Source: Methanobacterium sp. (GTDB lineage Archaea; Methanobacteriota; Methanobacteria; Methanobacteriales; Methanobacteriaceae). Taken from it: 18,826 nt of DNA. The translations under genes were made by a program, and so were the position numbers. The notes under the pieces are model-generated. The model was given only the letters and a program-made list of their open reading frames with translations, was not told where the DNA came from and did no database searches. Position 1 is the first letter of the stretch, and each line of letters begins with the position of its first letter. The stretch is from NCBI GenBank assembly GCA_021372715.1, contig JAJFTX010000071.1:1-18826 (forward strand), read 5' to 3'. Below, piece after piece: positions 1 through 7,319 of the stretch.

Positions 1-1023
1 AATATCAGAAAATTTCACCAGGCACAGATACCACCAGAATGGGTGTGTAATGTAGAAGAAGGTGTTTCTGCAGGTCAAATTATAAGACCCCTGGAAATAG
101 TCGGCTGTTATATACCAGGAGGCCGTGCAGTTTACTTATCAACCATTCTAATGACCATTATACCGGCTAAAATTGCAGGAGTATCCAGGATTATATGTTG
201 CACCCCACCAGATAGCAAGGGGGAAATTAATCATGAGATATTGGCTGCAGCAAGCATAGCCGGGGCTGATGAAATATACACCGTAGGAGGTGCACAGGCC
301 ATAGCTGCCATGGCCTACGGAACCGAAACCATGCCAAAAGTGGATAAAATCGTGGGTCCTGGTAATGTTTTTGTAACTACAGCCAAGAAACTGGTATACG
401 GTGATGTGGATATTGACTTTCCAGCAGGACCATCAGAAGTGCTTATAATAGCAGATAAAACAGCTAATGCAGAATACATAGCCATAGATATGATGGCACA
501 GGCCGAACACGATCCTGATGCAGCATCTGTGTTAGTTACTAATTCAAAGAAAATAGCAGAAGACGTTAATAAAATAATAGAACTAGAGATCAAATCTGCT
601 CCCAGAAACAAAATTATTTCCCAATCATTAAATAAGTACGGCCAGATAATTATAGTAAACACCATGGAGGAAGCCATTGAATTTTCAAACCAATATGCTC
701 CGGAACACTTGATAATTATGACCGATGAACCAGAAAAGGTGTTGAAAAACATCAACCATGCCGGATCCATATTTCTAGGTGATTTAACCCCGGTGGCTGT
801 AGGAGATTATGGTTCAGGAACCAATCATGTTCTACCCACATCAGGATGCGCTCGTTTCCAAGCAGGTCTCTCTACTGAATCATTCCTTAAAAAGCCAACC
901 GTACAGCGCCTTACTGAAGAAGGCTTAAAGAACCTGGAAAAAATGGTGGTTACCCTGGCAGAACACGAAGGACTATACTCACACGCAGAATCAGTGAAAA
1001 AACGATTAGAAAATATTAAATAA
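1..1023 (+). CDS. hisD: Histidinol dehydrogenase, 3' part (5' end outside window)
   Basis: HisD catalyses the last two steps of histidine synthesis: two NAD-dependent oxidations of L-histidinol to L-histidine, using a Zn ion, in the cytoplasm. The reading frame is open to the first base of the window, so the GTG at 43 is an internal valine and the gene is cut by the window edge. About 340 codons are visible of the roughly 425-430 usual for the family. Counting codons from base 1, the usual HisD landmarks are present: the GCYIPGG loop, the GPGN motif, Zn ligands Gln167 and His170 (AQAEHDPDA), the Glu235-His236 catalytic pair (APEHL), and Zn ligands Asp269 (GDYGSG) and His328 (LYSHAE). All key residues of the visible part are intact. 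A 200-bp AT-rich spacer separates it from aspS, so I infer separate transcription. Confidence 0.96.
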   Translation, partial: NIRKFHQAQIPPEWVCNVEEGVSAGQIIRPLEIVGCYIPGGRAVYLSTILMTIIPAKIAGVSRIICCTPPDSKGEINHEILAAASIAGADEIYTVGGAQAIAAMAYGTETMPKVDKIVGPGNVFVTTAKKLVYGDVDIDFPAGPSEVLIIADKTANAEYIAIDMMAQAEHDPDAASVLVTNSKKIAEDVNKIIELEIKSAPRNKIISQSLNKYGQIIIVNTMEEAIEFSNQYAPEHLIIMTDEPEKVLKNINHAGSIFLGDLTPVAVGDYGSGTNHVLPTSGCARFQAGLSTESFLKKPTVQRLTEEGLKNLEKMVVTLAEHEGLYSHAESVKKRLENIK

Positions 1024-1138
1024 TATTATTTAATCAAATAAAAGAGAACTAAAAAAATGATAATAATAGAGTTTTGATATACTATTAAAAAATTAATTCA
1101 TACCAACAAAAAATATCATTACCTAAATAATATTATTT
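1017..1138. repeat. AT-rich 15-nt direct repeat containing a palindrome, in the hisD-aspS spacer
   Basis: The 15-base string TAAATAATATTATTT occurs at 1017-1031, spanning the hisD stop codon, and again at 1124-1138. Each copy contains the 12-bp perfect palindrome AATAATATTATT. The surrounding 1024-1223 spacer is extremely AT-rich, so chance similarity is possible. No tRNA, RNA gene or credible ORF is visible in the spacer. A TATA-like stretch (TTTTAAAATAA) near 1173-1183 could serve aspS, but this is weak. Confidence 0.4.
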
Positions 1139-1210
1139 CTGAAATCAAAAAATGAATATTATTCTAAATAAATTTTAAAATAACTAAATTTTCAAATATT
1201 TAGAAATTTA

Positions 1211-1216
1211 GAGGTG
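1211..1216 (+). promoter_or_regulatory. Shine-Dalgarno site fixing the TTG start of aspS
   Basis: GAGGTG lies 7 nt upstream of the TTG at 1224. The TTG start gives the expected N-terminus for an archaeal AspRS, with the anticodon-binding fold starting directly after about 20 residues. Confidence 0.7.
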
Positions 1217-1223
1217 TATCAGA

Positions 1224-2543
1224 TTGACAGGACGCATAATAAAATGTAAGAGAACTCATTATTCAAAAGAGATAAACCAAGAGCTTAATGGAGAAGAAGT
1301 GACCATAATGGGTTGGATTCATGAAATCAGAGATCTGGGAGGAATCATCTTCGTCCTATTAAGAGATAGAGATGGTATATTACAGATAACCGCCCCCAGT
1401 AAAAAGGTAACCCCAGAATTATTTAAACAGATTCAACAGCTAAAAAAAGAATCCGTAATAACAGTTATCGGTACAGTTAAGGGGTCTCCCAAAGCTCCAG
1501 GAGGTGTAGAAATCATTCCACAGAATATTGAATTGTTGAATGAATCAAAACTACCCCTACCACTAGACACCACCGAGAAAGTAAGGGCTGAAATCGACAC
1601 AAGACTTGATTCACGATTCTTAGATCTTAGAAAACACAGTATAAGCTCCATATTTAAAATAAAAAGTAGAATGTTACATTCAGTACGTTTATTTTTAGAA
1701 GAAAATGGATTCATAGAAATTAACACCCCTAAACTAGTAGCTTCAGCAACTGAGGGGGGAACTGAACTTTTCCCCATAACTTACTTTGAAAGGGAAGCTT
1801 TCCTTGGACAAAGCCCTCAACTTTACAAGCAGATGATGATGGCCTCTGGCTTTGATCAAGTCTATGAAATAGCACCTATCTTCAGAGCAGAAGAACATGA
1901 CACACTTAGACACTTAAATGAAGCCATATCCATAGATATGGAAGCTGCGTTCTGTGACCATGAAGATGTGATGATCACTCTGGAACAACTGGTTGTAACT
2001 GCTATTAAAGATGTGAAGGATCACTGCCAGAGTGAACTTGAAACTCTGGAAATAGATCTAAAAGTTCCAAAAACCCCCTTTAAACGTGTTGACTATGATG
2101 ATATGATCGATATGGTAAATAGCCAGGGAGTACCATTACGTCATGGTGAAGATCTATCTCGTGCTGCTGAAAAAGCCATGGGCGAGTTAATTAATGACTA
2201 TTACTTTATCACCGGATGGCCTACTGATATTAAACCATTTTATGTTATGCCCAGCCCGGAAGATCCACAGAAAAGCTGTGCCTTCGATTTAATGCATGCT
2301 GATCTGGAAATATCTTCAGGTGCTATGCGGGTGCATAAACATGATCTGCTAATGGAAAGGATAAAAAAACAGGGACTAAATCCAGATTCTTTCAACAGGT
2401 ATCTGGCTGCATTTGAATATGGTATGCCTCCGCATTCTGGTTGGGGATTAGGTGCAGAAAGGTTCACCATGTGCCTAACAGGTGCTAGTAATATCCGGGA
2501 AACCGTTCTATTCCCCAGGGATAGGAGAAGGTTAACTCCTTAA
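1224..2543 (+). CDS. aspS: Aspartyl-tRNA synthetase, archaeal type, probably non-discriminating (Asp/Asn)
   Basis: This class II synthetase charges tRNA with aspartate. At 439 residues it has the normal archaeal length, with an N-terminal OB-fold anticodon-binding domain (about 1-105) and a class II core. Motif 2 is visible as FRAEEH (220-225) and motif 3 as GLGAERF (408-414). The C-terminus ends in the usual RDRRRLTP. In archaeal AspRS, a Trp and a Lys in the anticodon domain mark enzymes specific for tRNA-Asp. Here the corresponding positions are His33 (GWIHEI) and Pro92 (SPKAPGG), the pair associated with non-discriminating enzymes that also make Asp-tRNA-Asn for the GatCAB amidotransferase. 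The dual specificity is inferred from these residues. The start is TTG with a GAGGTG ribosome site. The last codons are tandemly duplicated downstream. Confidence 0.97.
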   Translation: MTGRIIKCKRTHYSKEINQELNGEEVTIMGWIHEIRDLGGIIFVLLRDRDGILQITAPSKKVTPELFKQIQQLKKESVITVIGTVKGSPKAPGGVEIIPQNIELLNESKLPLPLDTTEKVRAEIDTRLDSRFLDLRKHSISSIFKIKSRMLHSVRLFLEENGFIEINTPKLVASATEGGTELFPITYFEREAFLGQSPQLYKQMMMASGFDQVYEIAPIFRAEEHDTLRHLNEAISIDMEAAFCDHEDVMITLEQLVVTAIKDVKDHCQSELETLEIDLKVPKTPFKRVDYDDMIDMVNSQGVPLRHGEDLSRAAEKAMGELINDYYFITGWPTDIKPFYVMPSPEDPQKSCAFDLMHADLEISSGAMRVHKHDLLMERIKKQGLNPDSFNRYLAAFEYGMPPHSGWGLGAERFTMCLTGASNIRETVLFPRDRRRLTP

Positions 2544-2590
2544 ATGGATAGAAAAAGGTAAACTCCTCGTAGAAAAAGGTTAAATCCTTA
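2523..2590 (+). repeat. Three decayed tandem copies of the aspS 3' end
   Basis: Copy 1 (2523-2540) is the coding end of aspS, reading AGGAGAAGGTTAACTCCT. Copy 2 (2550-2567) reads AGAAAAAGGTAAACTCCT, and copy 3 (2571-2588) reads AGAAAAAGGTTAAATCCT. Copies 1 and 3 also share the following TTAAA. Copy 3 supplies the bases complementary to the stop codon of the opposing gene (2588-2590). Each copy has a small dyad (AAGG/CCTT in copies 1 and 3), so weak hairpins are possible. The copies lie in the 44-bp spacer between two convergent genes. Confidence 0.85.
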
Positions 2591-3202
2591 AAATTTAGCC
2601 TTTACATACTCTTCAATAGCCCTGGAACCGAAGTAGAATATAACAATAGCCCCTACAATCCAGGTAAAATTAGTTATTATGGTTTTGATAGGTTCCTCAG
2701 CAGGTATACTAATGGCACCAAAGGTTAAAAGGGGCACTAATGCCAGGTAAATTATAACAAAAGAACCGATTAGTGCTTTTCTAACTTCTCCTGTGTCAAA
2801 TGGAGATGTACCAGACATGTAATTAGCAATTAAAAGTATACCGAAGAATGTGATCATCCCTATTGAAATGAATAACCATTGGAATGGAATATTAAGAATG
2901 GATACCAGAAGAGGTATGATAATTAGATCGAGGGTTGCTAGGACTGATATCATTTTAAGAGAATTGGACCATTTTTTACCCCGAAAGTTATAAACCTGTT
3001 TTCTATAGTTATCCCTCTCTTTTATAGCTTTAATCCTATCCTTATCAAGCCATTCAACCTTTTTTTCCAATTCCTCATTACTAATCTGTAATCTTTGAAT
3101 TTTTTCCTGATCTAACTTTTTAATCTCATCTTCTAATTCGTCTTTTTCACTATAAAGCCGACTTAAATCCTCTTTATAATCTGTTTTCGCTTTCTCTGGC
3201 AT
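2588..3202 (-). CDS. Coiled-coil membrane protein with four predicted transmembrane helices, unknown function
   Basis: I do not recognise this 204-residue protein. Residues 5-70 are highly charged (Glu/Lys/Asp-rich with spaced Leu and Ile) and should form a long coiled coil. A basic stretch at 74-83 (FRGKKWSNSLK) leads into four hydrophobic segments at about 84-103, 106-128, 143-164 and 173-192, followed by a short charged tail. There is no signal peptide, so a cytoplasmic N-terminal coiled coil anchored by a helical bundle is likely (inference). The loop with SGTSPFDTGEVRKAL between helices 2 and 3 is the most motif-like part. The ATG is preceded 5 nt upstream by GGGGTG on the minus strand, which supports the start. 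It is convergent with aspS, 44 bp away, and divergent from aroA'. Confidence 0.85.
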   Translation of the reverse strand: MPEKAKTDYKEDLSRLYSEKDELEDEIKKLDQEKIQRLQISNEELEKKVEWLDKDRIKAIKERDNYRKQVYNFRGKKWSNSLKMISVLATLDLIIIPLLVSILNIPFQWLFISIGMITFFGILLIANYMSGTSPFDTGEVRKALIGSFVIIYLALVPLLTFGAISIPAEEPIKTIITNFTWIVGAIVIFYFGSRAIEEYVKAKF

Positions 3203-3529
3203 AACAACACCCCCTTCAGCTTTGAGTATTAATTAAAGGAATAATTTATCACTATATTATTGTATTTATTAGTTATTAAAGTTATCAATAATCATTGAAA
3301 AAAAGATTTAAACATTCTTGTGATAATAAAATGGGATTTGAAAAATTAATACTTAACCAATAATCTAATCAGCATTAAGATCGTATGTAAAGATGATTTT
3401 ATATTAATTTTAATGTCGAATGATGTAAATATGACTATTTAAGTTGAATATTCAAATGGATTATTTTGCTAAAATAAAAGTTTCCTAATAAGAGATAAAA
3501 GATAAATTACAAAATAAGAAAGGATTAGT

Positions 3530-3539
3530 TTTTTATATC
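3530..3539 (+). promoter_or_regulatory. Candidate TATA box for the aroA'-aroB' operon
   Basis: TTTTTATATC resembles the archaeal TATA consensus. It would place transcription start near 3560-3565, giving a leader of about 70 nt that begins at the foldable segment 3568-3606. An alternative TATA-like element (CATTATAA, about 3558-3565) would shorten the leader. This is visual inspection only. Confidence 0.4.
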
Positions 3540-3567
3540 AGCTAAGTTAAAACTTTACATTATAATA

Positions 3568-3606
3568 GAGTAGTAATTATCCAAGGATTAATGAGAATCT
3601 ACTCAT
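3568..3606 (+). promoter_or_regulatory. Leader with two mutually exclusive hairpins upstream of aroA'
   Basis: GAGTAG (3568-3573) pairs perfectly with CTACTC (3599-3604), and ATCC/GGAT inside can extend this arm. Alternatively ATGAG (3591-3595) pairs with CTCAT (3602-3606) around a 6-nt loop. Both use bases 3602-3604, so only one can form at a time. The segment sits 15 nt upstream of the ribosome site of the first aromatic-pathway gene. Regulation through this switch is inference. Confidence 0.35.
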
Positions 3607-3620
3607 GGTAATAAAACAGA

Positions 3621-3628
3621 GGAGGGTG
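3621..3628 (+). promoter_or_regulatory. Shine-Dalgarno site of aroA'
   Basis: GGAGGGTG lies 5 nt before the ATG at 3634. It is among the strongest ribosome sites in the window and fixes this start. Confidence 0.75.
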
Positions 3629-3633
3629 TCTCT

Positions 3634-4428
3634 ATGATAGGTAAAAAAATTAGAATTGAAAGAATATTGAACAGAAAAACCGGTCGATGCGTCATAGTAC
3701 CCATGGATCATGGTGTTTCAATGGGTCCTATTAGTGGAATTATTGACATGGCCGAAACCATAGACGAAGTGGCTAGTGGAGGAGCTAACGCAGTTATTGT
3801 GCATAAAGGGATAGTTGGAAGCGGACACAGAGGCTATGGAAGAGATATAGGATTAATTATACACTTATCAGCTAGCACCTCCCTGGGGCCTGATCCAGAT
3901 AATAAGGTGCTGGTAACTTCTGTGGAAAAAGCACTGCAAATGGGAGCTGATGCCGTTTCCGTTCATGTGAATGTGGGTTCTAAAAAGGAACCAGAAATGC
4001 TTAATATATTAGGAAACACTGCAGAAATATGTGATGATTGGGGAATGCCCCTAATTGCCATGATGTACCCCCGTGGAGAGAAGATCACAGACGAACATCA
4101 TGCTGATGTAGTTAAAATTGCTTCCCGCGCTGGAGCAGAATTAGGTGCAGATATCATTAAAACCAACTACACCGGAGATCCAGATACTTTTAAAGAAGTA
4201 GTGGACGGATGTCCTGTTCCACTGGTCATAGCAGGAGGACCTCGTGTCGAAACAGACCGCGAACTTTTAGAAATGGTGAAAAACTCAGTGGATATGGGTG
4301 GAGCTGGTGTAGCAATAGGAAGGAATGTCTTCCAGGCAGAATCACCTAGAAAAACAACCAAAGCCATAGCTGAAATCGTTCATAATGACATGGAAGTAGA
4401 TGAAGCATTGAAAATAATCACTGGATAA
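3634..4428 (+). CDS. aroA': 2-amino-3,7-dideoxy-D-threo-hept-6-ulosonate (ADTH) synthase
   Basis: This class I aldolase-like enzyme (FbaB/DhnA fold) makes ADTH from aspartate semialdehyde and a 6-deoxy-5-ketofructose phosphate. It is the first step of the archaeal shikimate route that bypasses DAHP synthase. The 264 residues form a complete TIM barrel. The active site matches the M. jannaschii enzyme MJ0400 at a constant offset of 8: Asp25 (VPMDHG), Tyr145 (MMYPRG) and the Schiff-base lysine Lys176 (IIKTNYTG). The phosphate-binding GGPR (201-204) and GVAIGRN (225-231) are also visible. It is followed after 46 bp by aroB', the next pathway enzyme, so the two form an operon. The upstream leader may fold into alternative hairpins. 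Confidence 0.95.
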   Translation: MIGKKIRIERILNRKTGRCVIVPMDHGVSMGPISGIIDMAETIDEVASGGANAVIVHKGIVGSGHRGYGRDIGLIIHLSASTSLGPDPDNKVLVTSVEKALQMGADAVSVHVNVGSKKEPEMLNILGNTAEICDDWGMPLIAMMYPRGEKITDEHHADVVKIASRAGAELGADIIKTNYTGDPDTFKEVVDGCPVPLVIAGGPRVETDRELLEMVKNSVDMGGAGVAIGRNVFQAESPRKTTKAIAEIVHNDMEVDEALKIITG

Positions 4429-4474
4429 ACCAATTAATATTATAAGCCATTAATTAGATAAGAAGGGTAAAATA

Positions 4475-5599
4475 ATGAAATTCGCATGGATCATGGCGGA
4501 AGGAATGGAATGGGATAAGAAAAAAGGATTCATCACCACCGCCCTGGAGTCAGGAATAGATCATGTAGTTGATTTTACAGACGTAGATAATATTAAAAAA
4601 CTGGGTAATATAACCCTAATTTCAGACATGGAGGGTTCTGATATTGTTTTAGTTGGTAGGAATGGTGAAGGAGATAGTACCTTATCTTTAATGGAAAATT
4701 TAATAGAATCAAAAGACCTATCGGCTGTTAGGCGGCTTAAGAGGAAAGGAAAAAAAGTAGCTGCCTATGTGGAGATTAGCAGTAAAAATCATGAAAAATT
4801 AGCCTCTCTGCTGGGAAAAGAAGCGGATTATTTAATTCTGCTGGGAAAAGATTGGAAAGTAATTCCATTGGAGAATATAATTGCTGAACTGCAAAAAGAA
4901 GATGTTAAACTAATAGCGGCAGTCTCAGATTATGAAGAAGCTAAATTGGCATTAGAAACACTCGAATATGGTACTGACGGTGTTCTTCTATGTCCCACCG
5001 ATCTATCACAGATCAAAAAGGTTGCAGAACTGGTTGAGAAAATAGAATCAGAAAATTACCAGTTAAAAGCAGCCACCGTAACCCGGGTAGAACAGGTTGG
5101 TTCTGGAGATCGAGTATGCGTAGATACCTGCTCCATGATGAGTATAGGGGAAGGTATGCTCATTGGATCTTATTCTAAAGGATTATTCCTGGTGCATAGC
5201 GAATCCACAGAAAGTGAATATGTTGCATCCAGACCCTTCCGGGTTAATGCCGGCCCAGTACATGCTTACATCATGACCCCCAATAATAAAACCAAATATC
5301 TCTCGGAAATAGAAACTGGAGACGAAGTTTTAACCGTGGATAAAGATGGGAAATCAAAATCGGCTATTGTCGGACGGGTTAAAATAGAAAAAAGACCATT
5401 GATGCTTGTAGAAGCTGAATATGAGGGTATAACCCTGAAAACCCTCCTTCAGAATGCTGAAACTATTAAACTGGTTAAAGAAGATGGAACACCTACCTCA
5501 GTGGCTGAGATCAAAGTAGGTGATAAAATCATGGTTTACCTTGATCCTGACGCTAGACATTTTGGAATGGCCATTGAAGAAAGTATCATTGAAAAATAA
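4475..5599 (+). CDS. aroB': 3-dehydroquinate synthase II (archaeal, NAD-dependent)
   Basis: This enzyme converts ADTH to 3-dehydroquinate by NAD-dependent oxidative deamination and cyclisation, replacing bacterial AroB (family of MJ1249). The 374-residue length is close to the family. The N-terminal KFAWIMAEGMEWDKKKGFIT, the central TRVEQVGSGDRVCVDTCSMM and the GSYSKGLFLVHSE and GPVHAYIMTPNNKTKYLSE stretches are characteristic. It sits directly downstream of the ADTH synthase gene, which supplies its substrate. The ATG has an AAGGG ribosome site a few bases upstream. A 15-nt direct repeat within the gene (4807-4821 and 4837-4851) encodes two LLGK segments and looks like ordinary coding sequence. 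Transcription probably ends at the hairpin and T-tracts downstream. Confidence 0.95.
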   Translation: MKFAWIMAEGMEWDKKKGFITTALESGIDHVVDFTDVDNIKKLGNITLISDMEGSDIVLVGRNGEGDSTLSLMENLIESKDLSAVRRLKRKGKKVAAYVEISSKNHEKLASLLGKEADYLILLGKDWKVIPLENIIAELQKEDVKLIAAVSDYEEAKLALETLEYGTDGVLLCPTDLSQIKKVAELVEKIESENYQLKAATVTRVEQVGSGDRVCVDTCSMMSIGEGMLIGSYSKGLFLVHSESTESEYVASRPFRVNAGPVHAYIMTPNNKTKYLSEIETGDEVLTVDKDGKSKSAIVGRVKIEKRPLMLVEAEYEGITLKTLLQNAETIKLVKEDGTPTSVAEIKVGDKIMVYLDPDARHFGMAIEESIIEK

Positions 5600-5628
5600 G
5601 ATTAACATCACCAAATTATTAGTTAATC
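5600..5628 (+). other. 7-bp stem-loop directly after the aroB' stop
   Basis: GATTAAC (5600-5606) is perfectly complementary to GTTAATC (5622-5628) around a 15-nt loop, starting one base after the stop codon. It could protect the 3' end of the mRNA or assist termination at the T-tracts 43 nt further on. Confidence 0.4.
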
Positions 5629-5670
5629 ATGGCTATAACTTCTATAAATGATCTATAACCAAAAAATTGA

Positions 5671-5686
5671 TTTTTTTTAATTTTTT
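5671..5686 (+). terminator. Poly-T terminator of the aroA'-aroB' operon
   Basis: A run of eight T (5671-5678) is followed by AA and a run of six T (5681-5686), preceded by AAAAAATTGA. Archaeal RNA polymerase terminates at such T-tracts without a strong hairpin. It lies between aroB' and the HprK-like gene, suggesting they are separate transcripts. Confidence 0.6.
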
Positions 5687-5714
5687 CATCTTAAAACAAA
5701 CCGATGTGTGCTAG

Positions 5715-6656
5715 ATGGATCAATATGAAGTGGAAATAATCAGTCCCCAAAATAAAGATAAAATCTTCCCAGAAATCGTTGAATTGGTGAAATATGAAAG
5801 AAAAGCCAATATTCATGGAGCATGTGTTAAACTTTTAACCGACAATCAAAACTTCAAGGAAGAGTGGGAAGATAATTTTAAATTCATGAACGAGGATATC
5901 AGACCGCATTGTAAAATTTTCGCAGTTTATGATGGTGGGAAGTTACAGGTAATGTATGAGCCCACATCCAAGACCTGTATTATAAAAAATTGTGATTATT
6001 ATGGTTGGATTAAAAGCATTGCCCTGGCCGCTATTTCCGATTTTTTCGAAGAATATCATTCAGTCCATAGAAGATATTCTGTGCACGGATCAGCAGTGGA
6101 TTATTCCGGTCATTGTATAACCATAATCGGACCCCCCGGCACAGGCAAGAGCACCTTAACCTATGGACTCCTGCAGGAGGATGATTTCAATTATATATCA
6201 GACGACTGGTTTTTCATTCGCCTGTTTAAAAATGATGTGGTTGTCTTCTCTTCAGAAAAGAATTCATACATAAGGGATGATATAGCTAATGTCTGGAAAA
6301 ATTTCTCAAAAGAACTAAATGAGGTAAAACTTGATTCTCATGGTCGGGGAATCGCTGATGTGAAAACTTTGTTTAGAGAAAGGGTTAGGGAAAGTTCTGT
6401 CATTAAAACCGTGGTTTTATTAGAAAGAGATATAAATAATCCCCCATTTAGACTAGTTAATCCTGAAGAAGCGTTAAGTTTTATGGTGGAAAAAGATTTC
6501 TGCAATCCTCATCAGCTTATTAGAAATAAGAGAAAATTTAAACTTAGAAAAAGATTCTTCCAGGAATTATTTTCTAAATCCGAAGTTTACATCCTTAATA
6601 CTATAGAAAAACCTGCTGAAAGTCTACAACGTATAGCTAAATTAGCTAAAAGGTGA
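5715..6656 (+). CDS. HPr kinase/phosphorylase-like P-loop protein
   Basis: The C-terminal half (about 122-300) has the HprK fold signatures in order: VHGSAVDYSG ahead of the P-loop, Walker A GPPGTGKS (139-146), the acidic SDDW (162-165), and HGRGIADVKTLF (209-220), which resembles the HprK RGLGIINV signature. The N-terminal 120 residues are unlike bacterial HprK and unrecognised. Bacterial HprK phosphorylates a serine of HPr in the sugar PTS, which methanogens are not expected to have. The substrate must therefore be something else, and HprK relatives include small-molecule serine kinases and peptide-modifying kinases. The stop lies 4 nt before thpR and forms its ribosome site, so the two are translationally coupled. 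The ribosome site of this gene is weak (GATGTG). HprK-like assignment is firm; the function is unknown. Confidence 0.8.
   Translation: MDQYEVEIISPQNKDKIFPEIVELVKYERKANIHGACVKLLTDNQNFKEEWEDNFKFMNEDIRPHCKIFAVYDGGKLQVMYEPTSKTCIIKNCDYYGWIKSIALAAISDFFEEYHSVHRRYSVHGSAVDYSGHCITIIGPPGTGKSTLTYGLLQEDDFNYISDDWFFIRLFKNDVVVFSSEKNSYIRDDIANVWKNFSKELNEVKLDSHGRGIADVKTLFRERVRESSVIKTVVLLERDINNPPFRLVNPEEALSFMVEKDFCNPHQLIRNKRKFKLRKRFFQELFSKSEVYILNTIEKPAESLQRIAKLAKR
6651..6656 (+). promoter_or_regulatory. Ribosome site of thpR overlapping the upstream stop codon
   Basis: AGGTGA contains the TGA stop of the HprK-like gene (6654-6656) and lies 4 nt before the ATG at 6661. This arrangement supports translational coupling of the two genes. 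Confidence 0.7.
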
Positions 6657-6660
6657 AAAA

Positions 6661-7212
6661 ATGAGAGCATTTCTAGCGGTAGATTTAGATGAATCTTTAC
6701 GAGATAAAGTTCTAGAAGTACAGGAAAACCTTAAAAGTGCAAATGCACGGGTTAAATATGTGGAAAAAGAAAACCTACATTTTACCTGTAAATTCTTCGG
6801 TGAAATAAGCACTAATAAGGCTAATAAACTAATAAAAATAATCACAGAAAAGATTATTAATCATAATCAGTTTATGATAAACATAAAAGGAACCGGTGTT
6901 TTCCCCCATTTAGGTTACATAAGAGTAATATGGTTAGGTTTAGAACAATCCGAAGAATTTTCCCAGCTACTCCGGGATTTGGATGGTGAATTTATCAAAT
7001 TAGGCTTCAAAAAAGAAAGAAGCTATATCCCTCATCTTACCATTGGTAGAGTTAAGGGTGCTCAAAATAAGGAAGCTTTAGTATCTTTAATAAAAGAACT
7101 GGAAGATTTCGAAATTGGTAACATGAAAGTAAACAGGATCTCACTAAAAAAGAGCGAATTAACTCCTGAAGGACCAATTTACACCACAATCAAAGAATTT
7201 GAACTTGAATAA
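6661..7212 (+). CDS. thpR: RNA 2',3'-cyclic phosphodiesterase (LigT/ThpR, 2H family)
   Basis: Members of this family open RNA 2',3'-cyclic phosphates to 2'-phosphates, and some join tRNA halves through 2',5' bonds in vitro. The 183 residues form a complete two-lobed 2H phosphoesterase. Both catalytic motifs are intact: His40-Phe-Thr42 (LHFTCKFFG) and His125-Leu-Thr127 (PHLTIGRVK). The N-terminal MRAFLAVDLDESLR is typical. It is coupled to the upstream HprK-like gene and followed after a 98-bp AT-rich spacer by cca, which also acts on RNA 3' ends. This placement suggests a shared role in RNA end processing (inference). Confidence 0.94.
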   Translation: MRAFLAVDLDESLRDKVLEVQENLKSANARVKYVEKENLHFTCKFFGEISTNKANKLIKIITEKIINHNQFMINIKGTGVFPHLGYIRVIWLGLEQSEEFSQLLRDLDGEFIKLGFKKERSYIPHLTIGRVKGAQNKEALVSLIKELEDFEIGNMKVNRISLKKSELTPEGPIYTTIKEFELE

Positions 7213-7319
7213 CCACTTCTATAAAATAATTTAGATTATTAATTTATCCATACATTCCGATAATATAATTAAAACCAATTAATTTTGAATAGAGAAAAGT
7301 TTCAGGTGTATTGAATCAA

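Larger units (their letters stand above)
3203..3633. other. 431-bp divergent intergenic region
   Basis: This AT-rich spacer separates the minus-strand membrane protein from aroA'. I see no ORF of credible length and no tRNA-like or GC-rich RNA. It contains the promoter of aroA' (TATA candidate near 3531), a leader with two competing hairpins (3568-3606), a strong ribosome site (3621-3628) and, on the minus strand, the ribosome site of the membrane protein (3208-3213). A minus-strand TATA element could not be picked out from the AT-rich background. Confidence 0.6.

Noticed and set aside
315..770. 151-codon ORF on the minus strand inside hisD
   Set aside because: It is antisense to conserved HisD motifs, has no ribosome site and shows no recognisable protein features.
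3331..3363. Tiny ORF (10 codons) in the 431-bp spacer
   Set aside because: It is too short, lacks a ribosome site and contains no aromatic or regulatory codon run that would mark a leader peptide.
4807..4851. 15-nt direct repeat inside aroB'
   Set aside because: It encodes two LLGK segments that look like normal family sequence, so chance codon similarity is the simplest explanation.
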